DNA of 64,000 bases from PALSA-1353 sp036267155 (GCA_036267155.1 DATAWP010000003.1:1-64000), one strand, 5' to 3'; positions 45,301-52,946 are shown, counted from the stretch's first letter. Program-made: numbers and translations. The notes: generated from the letters alone by a model not told the origin.

Positions 45301-47867
45301 AATGAGGTAGTGCCGCCGGCATCCAATGCCCCACCATTGATCGTAAGGAGTCCGCTGATGGCGACGGTTGCGGGCGTGAGCGTGCCAATGGGGCTGACGC
45401 TGGTGACGGTATTGATCGAGGCCGATGCCGCGGTGAGAGTGGCGTTGGGGTCAGAGACGACGATGCTGCCGATCGCGAAGTTGGCTCCGCTGGCGGTGAA
45501 TGCGCCCGATATGTCAATGGCCCCGTTGACGGCGATGCCCAGGGTATCCGTTGGCTGCGCATTGACCGCGCTGGTGTAGATGGAAACCGGCATCGCAGCC
45601 GAACCAGCCGATGTAATGCTTCCGGTGCCGGTGATGGTGATGTCGTTGGCGCCCTCAATCGTCACGCCCGCGGTCCCCGCCCAGGTAATAGCGCCGTTGA
45701 TATTGATCGTGCCGGTGCCGGGGCTGGTGTCAACGGTAAAGGGGTTGTTCGCTGATGTTCCAGTGCCGACGGTGATGGCATTGTCATTTTCAAAGTTACC
45801 GCCGGTGGTGGCGGCGCTGAATCCGCCTCCGCCGGTGTTGATCTCCGCTCCGATGGTGATCCCCGCGTCAACCGCGATGCTCACGTTGCCGCCCGCGGTG
45901 GTAATGGTGCCGGTGCTAGTGCTACTGAAAATGCCGCCGTTGGCGTTGGCAGCGAATGAACCGCCGCCGGTGCCGACGGCCGCACCGATCGTCACGCCCG
46001 CGGAAGAGGTGATGCTCACCGCGCCGTTAGCCGTGGTGATGGTACCGGTGTTATCGAATGCGGCGGCGGTGGAGTTGGCGGTGAACGAGCCACTGCCGGT
46101 GGTGATCGCCGCCGCGACGATAATGGCCCCGGACGTGGTGATCGTCGCGTTGCCGCCGCCGGTGCTGACCGTGTCGCTGTTTTGAAAACTGGATCCGCTG
46201 CCAGCGAAGTCGCCGCCGCCCGTGGCGATGGATGCCCCAGAGCCGATGTTGATTCCGGTGGTGGCGGAGGCAGAGAAGCTGCCGCCGCCGGTGGTGATTG
46301 GCGCGCCAAGGACAATTGCTCCGCCCGAACTGAGCGCGACGCCGAGCGTGAACGACCCGCTGGAATTGATTCCGCCGCTGAGGGTCATGTCGGAATTGGA
46401 TGTGAGGCTCAGTGTGACATTGGCGGTGGGCACGACCGAAATCGTGGCGTTGGCGTCCTGAGTCAATACCCCGGCGTCGCTTCCGGCCTGATTGGTGGTG
46501 ATGCTGACGCTGGTGCCGCCATTCAGAGTGTCAACAATCGTCTGGTTGAAGATGACGGATCCGGTCAAGTTGCCGTCATCGGCGCCGTTTTCGATGTCGA
46601 CGTTGAGGGGGTCCAAAAGCCAGGTCCCGGCGTCTCCGTGCGGGGCCGAGGCGTTGGGTGCATTGGTGACCTGGAGGTAATCGCCGGATGTTTCGATATA
46701 CCCGCCGTTGCCGCCGATCGGGCCGCCGCGGGCCGTGAGCGTGGCGGCGGTTGTGGTCAGGCCGTCAGACCAGAGCACGATAGAACCGCCGTTGCCGTTG
46801 CTGGTGGCGTCGGCGTCGATGGTGGTGCTGGAATCGGCCGAGACGATCTGCGCGTGGGCCAGATCGCCGCCGCCGTGGGGGCCGCCGCCGATGTCGACCG
46901 TGCCGCCGCCGGCGGGTCCGGAGACGTTGATGTTGGCCGAGGCGAGATTCACCTGGCCGCCGGTGATGGCGACGTTCCCGCCGATCCCGCCGGAAGTATT
47001 GGTTGACGCGTCGATCGAGCCGGATACCTGCACCTGGCCCTGCCCGCCGTTGATAAGGACGTTGTTGGCCTGGATAACGCCTGTGTGCCGGATGGCCAGG
47101 GCGTAAACATCCCCCGCGGCAAGGGCGGAGAAGCCGAGATTGGTCGTGGATGATGCAGCCGGAGTTGAGCCGGACTGCGACGCGACTGGCGCGGGCGAGA
47201 CAACCTTGGCGGTGATGTGGCTGCCCTTTTCGCTAACCAGCACATCTGATCCCGCGAGCATCGCCACCACCCCGTCGGGAGCGACGATGGATCCCTCGTT
47301 AAACACCTGCGAGCCGATCAGGGAAACCTGGTTGGCTCGGATTTGGCCGTTGTTGGAAACGAGTCCGGAGACGCTGGTGAAATGATCGACGCCGCCGAGA
47401 AAATCCTGGTTGGAGAAGCTGGCGGCGGCCGCGTAGAAGCGATTGACGTCCACGATGGCTCCAGCGCCGAAGATGACGCCGGCGGGATTCACCAGATAAA
47501 CCGAGCCGTTGGACAGGAGCGTGCCGTTGATGGAGGAAGGCGCGGCGGAGTTGACGCGATTCAGCACTCTTGAGGCGGCGTTGGGCTGGAGAAAATCAAC
47601 CGTCGAGCCGGTGGAAATGTCGAACTTGGAAAAGTTGAGGATGGTATTTCTCGTGCCCGTGCGGATGGTGGTGACGGACCCGCGCTCGGAGACCGAGGCG
47701 GCGCCGTAGGCAACGCTGCTGAGCTGCACGCCGGCCCTGGCGCGCGGCGCCAGCGCCGCGACGATCGGCCCGACGGCGCAGGCGACGACAATCCTGGCCC
47801 GGCGGCGACGACGATCGGCCCGCCTGGAGTTTTCGACGACATTGGCTCGAGAATGTATCGTGTTCAC
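42306..47867 (-). CDS. TpsA exoprotein of a two-partner secretion system (filamentous-haemagglutinin type)
   Basis: 1853 residues from GTG 47867, with AGAGG just upstream and 8 bases after the tpsB stop; a longer frame to 48335 lies inside tpsB. An extended signal (RRADRRRRRARIVVACAVGPIVAALAPRARA) is followed by the TPS secretion domain, residues about 47-290: NFSKFDISTGSTVDFLQP, ASRVLNRVNSAAPSSINGTL, VYLVNPAGVIFGAGAIVDV and FNEGSIVAPDGVVAMLAGSDVLV. The next 1200 residues are GGG/TITTGGG beta-helix repeats (NTGGGNFTL, GTITTGGGAVTI). The last 180 residues are a distinct non-repetitive helical end with KKRRPRAEDFSVVVTRLN. Likely a surface adhesin or secreted fibre. Confidence 0.93.
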   Translation of the reverse strand: MNTIHSRANVVENSRRADRRRRRARIVVACAVGPIVAALAPRARAGVQLSSVAYGAASVSERGSVTTIRTGTRNTILNFSKFDISTGSTVDFLQPNAASRVLNRVNSAAPSSINGTLLSNGSVYLVNPAGVIFGAGAIVDVNRFYAAAASFSNQDFLGGVDHFTSVSGLVSNNGQIRANQVSLIGSQVFNEGSIVAPDGVVAMLAGSDVLVSEKGSHITAKVVSPAPVASQSGSTPAASSTTNLGFSALAAGDVYALAIRHTGVIQANNVLINGGQGQVQVSGSIDASTNTSGGIGGNVAITGGQVNLASANINVSGPAGGGTVDIGGGPHGGGDLAHAQIVSADSSTTIDADATSNGNGGSIVLWSDGLTTTAATLTARGGPIGGNGGYIETSGDYLQVTNAPNASAPHGDAGTWLLDPLNVDIENGADDGNLTGSVIFNQTIVDTLNGGTSVSITTNQAGSDAGVLTQDANATISVVPTANVTLSLTSNSDMTLSGGINSSGSFTLGVALSSGGAIVLGAPITTGGGSFSASATTGINIGSGASIATGGGDFAGSGSSFQNSDTVSTGGGNATITTSGAIIVAAAITTGSGSFTANSTAAAFDNTGTITTANGAVSITSSAGVTIGAAVGTGGGSFAANANGGIFSSTSTGTITTAGGNVSIAVDAGITIGAEINTGGGGFSAATTGGNFENDNAITVGTGTSANNPFTVDTSPGTGTININGAITWAGTAGVTIEGANDITITGTGSITSAGSAAMPVSIYTSAVNAQPTDTLGIAVNGAIDISGAFTASGANFAIGSIVVSDPNATLTAASASINTVTSVSPIGTLTPATVAISGLLTINGGALDAGGTTSLLDNGAGNITTNGGAISITNNGEIAIGNAIDTTGSGVGGAFSATLGSTFTNSGSGTITTGGGAVTIASTENSSIGAEVNTGGGNFTLSSPGFTSSAEITDGVGTGSQALSINATSATLGANLGGAISWGGSGGVTIQSAGGLVISGNITSTGTDVPVSLFSTSATADNTVTGTVTTSGAFVASGGLVNIGNGTSGSVTAQAVSLDTTTVGLGNDVLSLGTVTVAGPVTTTAGSFVAGGTVSFIDNQNGAITTTGGGVTINNTGATIAFGEPVITNGGAFIINGDPTSSTFTNAGSGTITTGGGAVEITCGEACGVEAEINTGGGNFTVTTPTFESTAEITDGGVAGSQILSITSTNNTNTNTVNISIGGDIDWAGSMTFSVPSGFYLGLGAAITATAGGPIDLSGATVALTGTTSTITGGNITFGSIINPDNTTTPDLTIQSSGTVILAAVGTSDSPIGSLTVTNNGSSAQPNTTLNGDIFVSGNAIFGGTVSLPVNVNISDGNQEEGDSGDVEFDGTLEGPGGLNVVDDTQTRINNNVGDVTPVAFLDFTPGVGGIVFFRAGSPGSSGLALPATQQAATVVNIASGGNFEVNFGSSSARDFSDLFATVDSYGPLTVNIGSAGSPNAANLFAVGQNEKITVIGDLNIDTNGGTAEVGDLSSEGDMTITSPNIIFVLRDPTVEGSAKLDSGMDLIADGEISLPADANYSTVAPSGSGSFDVPGFIARSFDPSSNIAAIAASLNTVISVARQISPTAFFGPDSLLLDLTPATLGATIPTFIPPIPFVFDLPIAGAVPRQDLVAGTVPADFKIAFQTAYPGPVLQQDLKDAGINTREPTADEILAAADGVVDYDDMPKKRRPRAEDFSVVVTRLNTSHAREFLASYQAIFGGSGTSVAASSRRAQIATDIQTAWDAYVSQNGYNRATGPGFQRYCARTPAAAKVSADLLQLNALFQQLNVMGLSHKEASEAFQYNILANLSANGMQDRDLIAAVESVGTPP

Positions 47868-47875
47868 AACAACCT

Positions 47876-49858
47876 CTAGTAGAGCAAGGTGACGACCAGT
47901 GTGAATTCGCTGCTTCCGCTTCTTGCGCGATCGGTCAGGTTGGTTAGTGCCATTCCCCAATCGCCGCGCACGTCGATGTTCTGGTAAACCTGAAGTTCCG
48001 CTCCAACTCCGGCGCCGACGAGCGTGCTGTTGAATTCGCCGGGAACGATGCTGCTTTGGAAAATCTCCCCCGCGTCGATGAAGCCGCGAAGAACCAGGTC
48101 CCAGTCCGGGCGTTGATACGGCTGCTCGGGCAGGAGCCGGAAGGGATCGCCGAAGAGACTGAATTTCGAGGGATTGGGGGCCACACCCAGCGCGCGGGCG
48201 AGATGGAAGCGATACTCGGCCGTGGCCACAAAGACGTTGTCGCCGGCCGCGGCGGCTTCGGGATAACCGCGCACCGTGTAAAATCCGCCGGCCGTCTGCT
48301 CGAACTCGGGAATGACGCGGTAACCAAAAGCCCACTGGCCGCGAATCGAGGCGTATATTTCGTGCGCCAAGGTGCTGTGCCCGGCGTCGAAGTCGGCGGA
48401 ATCAATAAGGGGTTCCAGATAAAACGAGCCCTGCAGGTTGGGCTGGGCGAGAATGAAACTCGCGTCGGGATTGGCGCGTCCCATCTCGGACAGCGTGGAT
48501 TTGTCGGCGCTGGTGAAGGCCCCCTCGACGTTCAAGGCCAGGGCGTAATTGTAAGTCAGCTTGTTGTCCTCCGCCCGAACGCCGACGTAGGGGACGATGT
48601 AGGCGGCGCTGGCGTTGGTTTGCTCGAAAGAGGATTGTACTTGCGAGTCCTGGTATCGGACGCCGCCGATCAGGTCAACGAAAAGGCTGTGGTCCTGATA
48701 CACATTGAAAATGACTTCGGCGCCGCCGGAATAATCGTTGCCGCTGAAGGTGTCGCCCGGGAATCCCAGATCGGCGGCGGTGTATTGATCCCAGGTTCCG
48801 TATACCCTGGCCCGCAGGCGATCGGTGCCATAGGACGGATCGTCCGCAAACAGCGGAAATTCGTAAGACGCCGAGACGTTGGTGGACCGATCGAAGTCGG
48901 TGACGGCATCGACACTTAAAATGTCGTCATTGCCCGTCAGTTGATTGTCCACGAACCCCAGCCGCTCGCGCCACTCCTCGGTGTCCACCGGCCCGGTGTT
49001 GGAAATCTGGGCGTAGGCGTACCACGGCTTCATCTCATTGACGAGGTAATCCAAAATGTACTGATCCGGCGCATCGGCTGCGGAAAGCGCGACATCCACA
49101 CGCCGGCCCGGCTGGCGATTGAGGCGGTCCACGTAATCGTTGATGACCCTCTCATTGAAAAAGGGAGTCACCTCATCCGTCGGCTGCGACCCCGCCTGGA
49201 CCGGGGAATTGTTTACGATCCGTTCGTATTTCGAATTGTTGATGCGATCGGCCGAGGAGCCAAACCGCTTTCCCGTTGCAACGGTCCTGACCCGGGCGGC
49301 GGTGGGAATCGAGATGATCAGGTGCAGCGTTCCGCCGTGGTGAAACCGCAGATCGGTGAGGTCCTGCGGATCAATGTCGTTGGGGCTGGGAACCACCAGC
49401 ACGGCGCCGAAACCCTCGGCATTGAGCCTGCGAACGATGGCCTGGTCGATCGCCAGGATCGCGCCCTGCGTATACCGCGCCTCGCCGGCAACGTTCAGGT
49501 CGGCAACCCGCGGATGAGAGATCGGCACATCCGGCGATGGAGCGACGTAGAGATCCCGGGTTTGGCCCAGATCGACCTCGGCGTCGCCGATGATTTCAGT
49601 CCACGATGCCTGCAACGCCGCGTTGGCGTTCGCCTGGCCGGGGTGGCTCTCAAAAACCGGAGCAAAAAAGCTGACGGAATAAACCTTCTCAGGTGGAGCC
49701 GGCTTGGTGGTGGCCTGATTGGCCGAAACGATGTTCGGAGCCGCCGCGCAAACGATTCCCGCGCATGTCACGGCCAGACAAAGCCGCATGGGCCAGCGAC
49801 AGATCGGATGAAAGAGTGTGTAGGAAAATCGTTTTGCGGGAGCCGAGAAACTTCGCAT
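47876..49858 (-). CDS. TpsB outer-membrane transporter of the two-partner system (FhaC/ShlB type)
   Basis: 660 residues. An extended signal ends near NIVSA. POTRA-like sequence lies around 130-185 (YTQGAILAIDQAIVRRLNAEGFGAVLVVPS..DLRFHHGGTLHLIISIP). From about 300 a 16-strand-type barrel follows, with alternating residues and aromatic strand ends, and the TpsB signature GFYTVRGYPEAAAAGDN preceding the last strands. It ends FTLVVTLLY, a proper barrel C-terminus. It is somewhat longer than common TpsB proteins because of an insert after the signal. It exports the TpsA protein encoded 8 bases downstream. A good promoter lies at 49923-49951. Confidence 0.92.
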   Translation of the reverse strand: MRSFSAPAKRFSYTLFHPICRWPMRLCLAVTCAGIVCAAAPNIVSANQATTKPAPPEKVYSVSFFAPVFESHPGQANANAALQASWTEIIGDAEVDLGQTRDLYVAPSPDVPISHPRVADLNVAGEARYTQGAILAIDQAIVRRLNAEGFGAVLVVPSPNDIDPQDLTDLRFHHGGTLHLIISIPTAARVRTVATGKRFGSSADRINNSKYERIVNNSPVQAGSQPTDEVTPFFNERVINDYVDRLNRQPGRRVDVALSAADAPDQYILDYLVNEMKPWYAYAQISNTGPVDTEEWRERLGFVDNQLTGNDDILSVDAVTDFDRSTNVSASYEFPLFADDPSYGTDRLRARVYGTWDQYTAADLGFPGDTFSGNDYSGGAEVIFNVYQDHSLFVDLIGGVRYQDSQVQSSFEQTNASAAYIVPYVGVRAEDNKLTYNYALALNVEGAFTSADKSTLSEMGRANPDASFILAQPNLQGSFYLEPLIDSADFDAGHSTLAHEIYASIRGQWAFGYRVIPEFEQTAGGFYTVRGYPEAAAAGDNVFVATAEYRFHLARALGVAPNPSKFSLFGDPFRLLPEQPYQRPDWDLVLRGFIDAGEIFQSSIVPGEFNSTLVGAGVGAELQVYQNIDVRGDWGMALTNLTDRARSGSSEFTLVVTLLY

Positions 49859-49922
49859 GACAACGGACCCTCAAAAACCAGTCGAACCTGAAAAAGGATC
49901 GCCGCCTCTAAACAGCGGCGTC

Positions 49923-49951
49923 ATTACACGTTAAGAAATATCGCCGGTCAA
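49923..49951 (-). promoter_or_regulatory. Promoter of the tpsB-tpsA operon
   Basis: The minus strand reads TTGACC (49951-49946), a 17-base spacer, and TGTAAT (49928-49923), five of six matches in each box. It is 65 bases before the tpsB ATG. Confidence 0.75.
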
Positions 49952-50055
49952 GGCCCCGACTGACAGTGGAAATGCGGGCAGCGTCAGCTCCGCGTTTTTT
50001 GGTACACTTTTCCTGCCCGCACGCGCATCGCCGATCGGACGGGGTGTCATCCGTT

Positions 50056-50328
50056 ATGCGGCAATTGCATCCACTCGATGATCGAAGCGAACGGAATCGG
50101 CGCAAGTCTGTTCTCGCACCGCTCGTCTGGCTCGTGATCTTTGGTGGCCTGATTGGGGCGCTTCATGAACTGCAGATTCTGCCCTACCGGCCCCCGGATG
50201 ACATGAGCACGTTGTTGGGCGGTCCCGAAGAGACTGTTGTTTCTTTCCTAATCGGCGTCCTGGCTGTTTGGGTAGGTATCTTAGTGTGGTGCATCGCTCG
50301 ATTTCGGCGCAAGCCGTCTGCCGCATAG
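50056..50328 (+). CDS. Small membrane protein in cassette-like array
   Basis: 90 residues from ATG 50056, the ATG being part of CGTTATGC. Two hydrophobic spans: VLAPLVWLVIFGGLIGAL (23-40) and VVSFLIGVLAVWVGILVWCIA (63-83), with a basic tail FRRKPSAA. A 30-residue upstream extension has no hydrophobic or family support. The stop codon TAG lies inside GCATAGCC. No named family recognised. The same start and end motifs frame the small membrane gene at 51595-51864. Confidence 0.65.
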   Translation: MRQLHPLDDRSERNRRKSVLAPLVWLVIFGGLIGALHELQILPYRPPDDMSTLLGGPEETVVSFLIGVLAVWVGILVWCIARFRRKPSAA

Positions 50329-50337
50329 CCGGCTGCG
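50322..50337 (+). repeat. attC-like end, GCATAGCCGGCTGCG
   Basis: Follows the first small membrane gene and contains its stop codon. Resembles GCATAACCAGCCGCTGCG at 51859-51876. Together with CGTTATGC at 50052-50059 it frames that gene. Confidence 0.45.
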
Positions 50338-50426
50338 CCGCGGTATGGTATTTTCTTCCGTTCAATGGTCAGCATGTGTGTCGCATGGCCGGCCACAGAG
50401 TACCATCCACCATTTCTGCAGGAGTC

Positions 50427-50837
50427 ATGACAAAGATCATCAATTGCTCGCTCTTTGTTGCCCTGCTTGCCCTCATCGGTGCGGTGAATTCGGATGACGT
50501 TGTAAGCTTGGCGACCGCTCCGCCCGTCGTTGTAAAGGCGTTTCCCGAAGCCGGCTCGGACGGCGTCGACGCCGGGGTGACGGAGATCAAAGTGACGTAC
50601 AGTAAAGATATGAAGAACGGTAGCTGGTCATGGTCCACGTGGGGCAAGGACACCTTTCCGGAAACCACCGGCAAGCCGCACTACGCCGATGATAAACGAA
50701 CCTGCATTCTGCCTGTCCATCTGAAACCTGGGAAGACATACGCAATCTGGCTGAACAGCAACAATTTCGGAAATTTCAAAGATTCCGCCGGACATTCGGC
50801 TGTGCCTTATCTGCTGGTTTTCGAGACAAAGCCATAA
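50427..50837 (+). CDS. Exported protein with Ig-like (SbsA/BIG_5-type) domain
   Basis: 136 residues from ATG 50427 with GCAGGAG upstream. Signal peptide KIINCSLFVALLALIGAVNS. The mature chain follows the bacterial Ig-like pattern: PPVVVKAFPEAGSDGVDAGVTEIKVTYSKDMKNGSWSW, then TCILPVHLKPGKTYAIWLNSNNFGNFKDSAGHSAVPYLLVFETK. Such domains are found in many surface or periplasmic proteins; this one stands alone. The stop TAA lies inside GCCATAACAC, as in neighbouring cassette-like genes. Confidence 0.78.
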   Translation: MTKIINCSLFVALLALIGAVNSDDVVSLATAPPVVVKAFPEAGSDGVDAGVTEIKVTYSKDMKNGSWSWSTWGKDTFPETTGKPHYADDKRTCILPVHLKPGKTYAIWLNSNNFGNFKDSAGHSAVPYLLVFETKP

Positions 50838-50867
50838 CACAGGCCGGATCGATGCTCATGGCATAAC
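50831..50867 (+). repeat. Paired GCCATAAC / GCATAAC motifs
   Basis: GCCATAAC at 50831-50838, containing the stop of the Ig-like gene, and GCATAAC at 50861-50867. Both are the complement of the GTTATGC motif that starts neighbouring small genes, as the outer boxes of an attC-type site would be. Confidence 0.4.
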
Positions 50868-50938
50868 GTGCCGTGGCTGATGGGGGCAAAACGGCTTGTC
50901 ATAGTGTCCGCCAAAGATGGACGTGGTAAACTGCCGTC

Positions 50939-51160
50939 ATGACTCCGATCATTACCATCAATCCAAAGGTCATGCACGGCACACCCTGCTTTGCAGGGAC
51001 GCGCGTCGGAGTCCAGTCGCTGTTTGACCATCTCGAAGCGGGCTATACGGTGGACGGATTCCTGCAGCAGTTTCCGACGGTCCGCCGCGAGCAGGTTATC
51101 GAACTGCTCGAACAACTAAAGCGGCAAGCCGAGCGGTCCGCCGTGGCGGTTGGCGCGTGA
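50939..51160 (+). CDS. DUF433 antitoxin-like protein
   Basis: 73 residues typical of DUF433: ITINPKVMHGTPCFAGTRVGVQSLFDHLEAGYTVDGFLQQFPTVRREQVIELLEQLKRQ. This small winged-helix-like protein is the usual partner of DUF5615 PIN-like toxins. The stop overlaps the start of the next gene by four bases, the standard layout of such pairs. It probably bound its toxin partner and its own promoter. Confidence 0.88.
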   Translation: MTPIITINPKVMHGTPCFAGTRVGVQSLFDHLEAGYTVDGFLQQFPTVRREQVIELLEQLKRQAERSAVAVGA

Positions 51161-51477
51161 AACTGCTGCTGGACGAAAATCTGCCGCACCAGCTTCGCAG
51201 CGAAATCGTGGGACGCGATATCTTCACCGTCGCTTATATGGGCTGGTCCGGCATTGAGAATGGTGAACTGCTGGCCAAGACAGCACAGGCCGGTTTTGAT
51301 GCACTGATAACGAACGACCGCGGCTTGGAATTCGAGTAGAACACCACGCAACTGCCCGTATCGGTGGTTGTGCTCTTGGCGAAGGCCAACACGATCGAGG
51401 CGACCAGGCCGCTGTTCCCGGCGTTGCACGATGCGCTACGGACGCTCAAGCCGCACGCGTTCCTCAAACTGAGCTGA
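51157..51477 (+). pseudogene. DUF5615 PIN-like toxin interrupted by an amber codon
   Basis: The first 60 residues, MKLLLDENLPHQLRSEIVGRD through ALITNDRGLEFE, are a clear DUF5615 N-terminal half with the first acidic active-site residues (LLDEN) and the ITNDRG motif. TAG at 51337-51339 stops it. Reading on in the same frame gives NTTQLPVSVVVLLAKANTIE and a normal helical end to TGA at 51475-51477, 106 residues in all, the usual family length. The family normally has Gln here, so one C-to-T change (CAG to TAG) explains the break. The protein is likely inactive unless the amber codon is read through. Confidence 0.85.
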
Positions 51478-51482
51478 GGGAG

Positions 51483-51598
51483 CAGCCGCTGCTGACTTCG
51501 ACGAGTTCAATCGAGATGTGGACCGGGGCCGCGCTTCGGCGCTGATAGTTCGAAACTTCGGTGGGCAGCCCTGGCCAGTGAACAGTGATTCGTTATGC
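51483..51598 (+). repeat. attC-like site between toxin remnant and small membrane gene
   Basis: Starts with CAGCCGCTGC plus GACTTCGAC (51483-51502) and ends with CGTTATGC (51591-51598), 116 bases. The 20-base start recurs at 51866-51885 with one mismatch. Inner stretches ACTTCGACGAGTT and AGTTCGAAACTTC are partly complementary, as in an attC hairpin. The gene that follows starts at the ATG inside CGTTATGC. Confidence 0.5.
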
Positions 51599-51864
51599 AG
51601 CACTCGCTCCTCTATTCCACTCGCATGGCCCTCCGGATCCTTGTCATCCAATGGCTGGTGATCCTGCTGGTGATTCCTGTTATTACTTTCGGGGTCGGTC
51701 ATCTGCTGCACGTTTCCCAAAGCGAAATCTGGCACACGGTTATTCTCGCGCGGCGCAATCTCCTGATTGTCCCGGTCACGTTGCTGTTCGCAGGTAGGAC
51801 GTGGTTTGCCGCACGTTACGAGGGCTACGAACTGAAACGGCGTAGTCGCAGCCGTGCTGCATAA
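51595..51864 (+). CDS. Small membrane protein in cassette-like array
   Basis: 89 residues. Two hydrophobic spans, ALRILVIQWLVILLVIPVITFGVGHLL (12-38) and LLIVPVTLLFAGRTWFAA (56-73), then a basic tail YELKRRSRSRAA. Not assigned to a named family. No Shine-Dalgarno site; the ATG is within CGTTATGC and the stop TAA within GCATAACC, the same architecture as the gene at 50056-50328. Confidence 0.65.
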   Translation: MQHSLLYSTRMALRILVIQWLVILLVIPVITFGVGHLLHVSQSEIWHTVILARRNLLIVPVTLLFAGRTWFAARYEGYELKRRSRSRAA

Positions 51865-51885
51865 CCAGCCGCTGCGGACTTCGAC
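51859..51885 (+). repeat. attC-like end, GCATAACC plus CAGCCGCTGC box
   Basis: GCATAACCAGCCGCTGCG (51859-51876) followed by GACTTCGAC (51877-51885). The second copy of the 20-base box at 51483-51502. GCATAAC is the exact complement of the GTTATGC that opens this cassette at 51592. Confidence 0.5.
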
Positions 51886-51915
51886 AAATCCCGCATGACT
51901 CGCCGCGCGGTGCGG

Positions 51916-52296
51916 TCATCCCATGTGGTAGAAAAACTCTTCCTGAACGATCTTGTCGCCCTTGACGGTGTAAAGGGCGGCTTCATCCAGGGTCATGCGC
52001 TTGCCGGCCATGGGGCCGGTCTTGGCCGTTACATCGAGTTTGAATCGAGCGACGAATCGGTCGCCGTGCGGCCAGGGGCCGTCCACTTCCATTTTGTGGA
52101 CTTGGTGGTTCTTCTCCCACTGTTCAGCTTTCTCCTTAATTGCCGCCAGTCCTTCCATTCGCTGCGGCATCGACGGGCCGCTCATGGCCTCGATGCTCAC
52201 GATGTTGGGCGCGTACAGCGTATTGACCGCCTCCATGCTTTTTCCCGTCCGGCAGAGATCGACCAGCTTCTTTCCGACTTCCATTGTGCTGCTCAT
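51916..52296 (-). CDS. SnoaL-like / NTF2-fold protein
   Basis: 126 residues: EVGKKLVDLCRTGKSMEAVNTLYAPNIVSIEAM, MEGLAAIKEKAEQWEKNHQVHKMEVDGPWPHGDRFVARFKLDVTAKTGPMAGKRMTLDEAALYTVKGDKIVQEEFFYHMG. This matches the compact SnoaL-like (NTF2) cone fold found in isomerases and unassigned stress-associated proteins. The pocket residues do not reveal a substrate. Opposite strand to the cassette-like genes and ends about 30 bases from the last attC-like box. Confidence 0.83.
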   Translation of the reverse strand: MSSTMEVGKKLVDLCRTGKSMEAVNTLYAPNIVSIEAMSGPSMPQRMEGLAAIKEKAEQWEKNHQVHKMEVDGPWPHGDRFVARFKLDVTAKTGPMAGKRMTLDEAALYTVKGDKIVQEEFFYHMG

Positions 52297-52406
52297 GGGT
52301 GAACTCCTTGGTTTTAACGATACTCACGAAGATAGCATTTTTCGCGGCCCGCGCCTTCTGCAAAATATGCGGGTTTGTTGAAGAATCATTGAACGGGGGA
52401 TCGGGA

Positions 52407-52622
52407 TCACTCCGCGTCGGCCCAGACGCGGGGAGATTCGCCGTCGCCGAAGAATTCCAGATGGACGACGTTGGGGTTGCAGCAGACGGGGCAGTCTTCG
52501 ACATACTGCTGCTCGGGGCCGGCGGAGGGGTCCAGCGGGATAACGATCTGCTCGCCGCAGGTGGGGCAGACGTATGAGCCTTCATCGGCTGGTCGGCGGC
52601 GGTTTTTGTTCCGCTTCTTCAT
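52407..52622 (-). CDS. CPXCG-motif cysteine-rich small protein
   Basis: 71 residues with two Cys pairs, YVCPTCGEQIVIPLDPSAGPEQQYVEDCPVCCNPNVVHLEF, as in the CPXCG family of small putative zinc-binding proteins. The N-terminus is strongly basic (KKRNKNRRRP). Function unknown. Seven bases downstream of the membrane-anchored small protein gene on the same strand. Confidence 0.85.
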   Translation of the reverse strand: MKKRNKNRRRPADEGSYVCPTCGEQIVIPLDPSAGPEQQYVEDCPVCCNPNVVHLEFFGDGESPRVWADAE

Positions 52623-52629
52623 GCGGGAT

Positions 52630-52902
52630 TCAATTCAACAGTTTCGCCTTTGCGTTCTGCAGGTTTTGTTTTTCCTGATTCAGCATCTGCTTGAATTCCG
52701 AGCTGCTTTGATCCGGCTGGGTCGTGTCGAGGAATTTTTTCAGGAGGACGATCTTCTCTTTCGAAACGGCCTCCTGAATCTTGGCGGCCTGCTGCTCTTC
52801 GTTTGTGGCTACGTTCTGGGCGGCTTCGGGATGATTCACGCCCCACCAGACTCCCAAGCCGGCTCCCACTACCAAGATCAAGAGATGTGAAATGAGTTTC
52901 AT
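52630..52902 (-). CDS. Small membrane-anchored coiled-coil protein, unknown
   Basis: 90 residues. A single N-terminal hydrophobic anchor (LISHLLILVVGAGLGVWWGV) followed by a charged, Gln/Lys-rich helix (NEEQQAAKIQEAVSKEKIVLLKKFLD ... FKQMLNQEKQNLQNAKAKLLN) likely to form a coiled coil in the periplasm. No family recognised. Adjacent to the CPXCG gene, probably co-transcribed. Confidence 0.6.
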   Translation of the reverse strand: MKLISHLLILVVGAGLGVWWGVNHPEAAQNVATNEEQQAAKIQEAVSKEKIVLLKKFLDTTQPDQSSSEFKQMLNQEKQNLQNAKAKLLN

Positions 52903-52946
52903 TTGGCGCCCGAGGTTAGAGAATGGTCGGTCAATACGCCGCGTGA

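Noticed and set aside
47868..48335. N-terminal extension of TpsA
   Set aside because: Inside the tpsB gene in another frame; GTG 47867 gives a proper extended signal and ribosome site.
49859..52300. Full integron platform
   Set aside because: No integron integrase gene is visible in the window; only attC-like cassette boundaries can be supported, so no mobile element was called.
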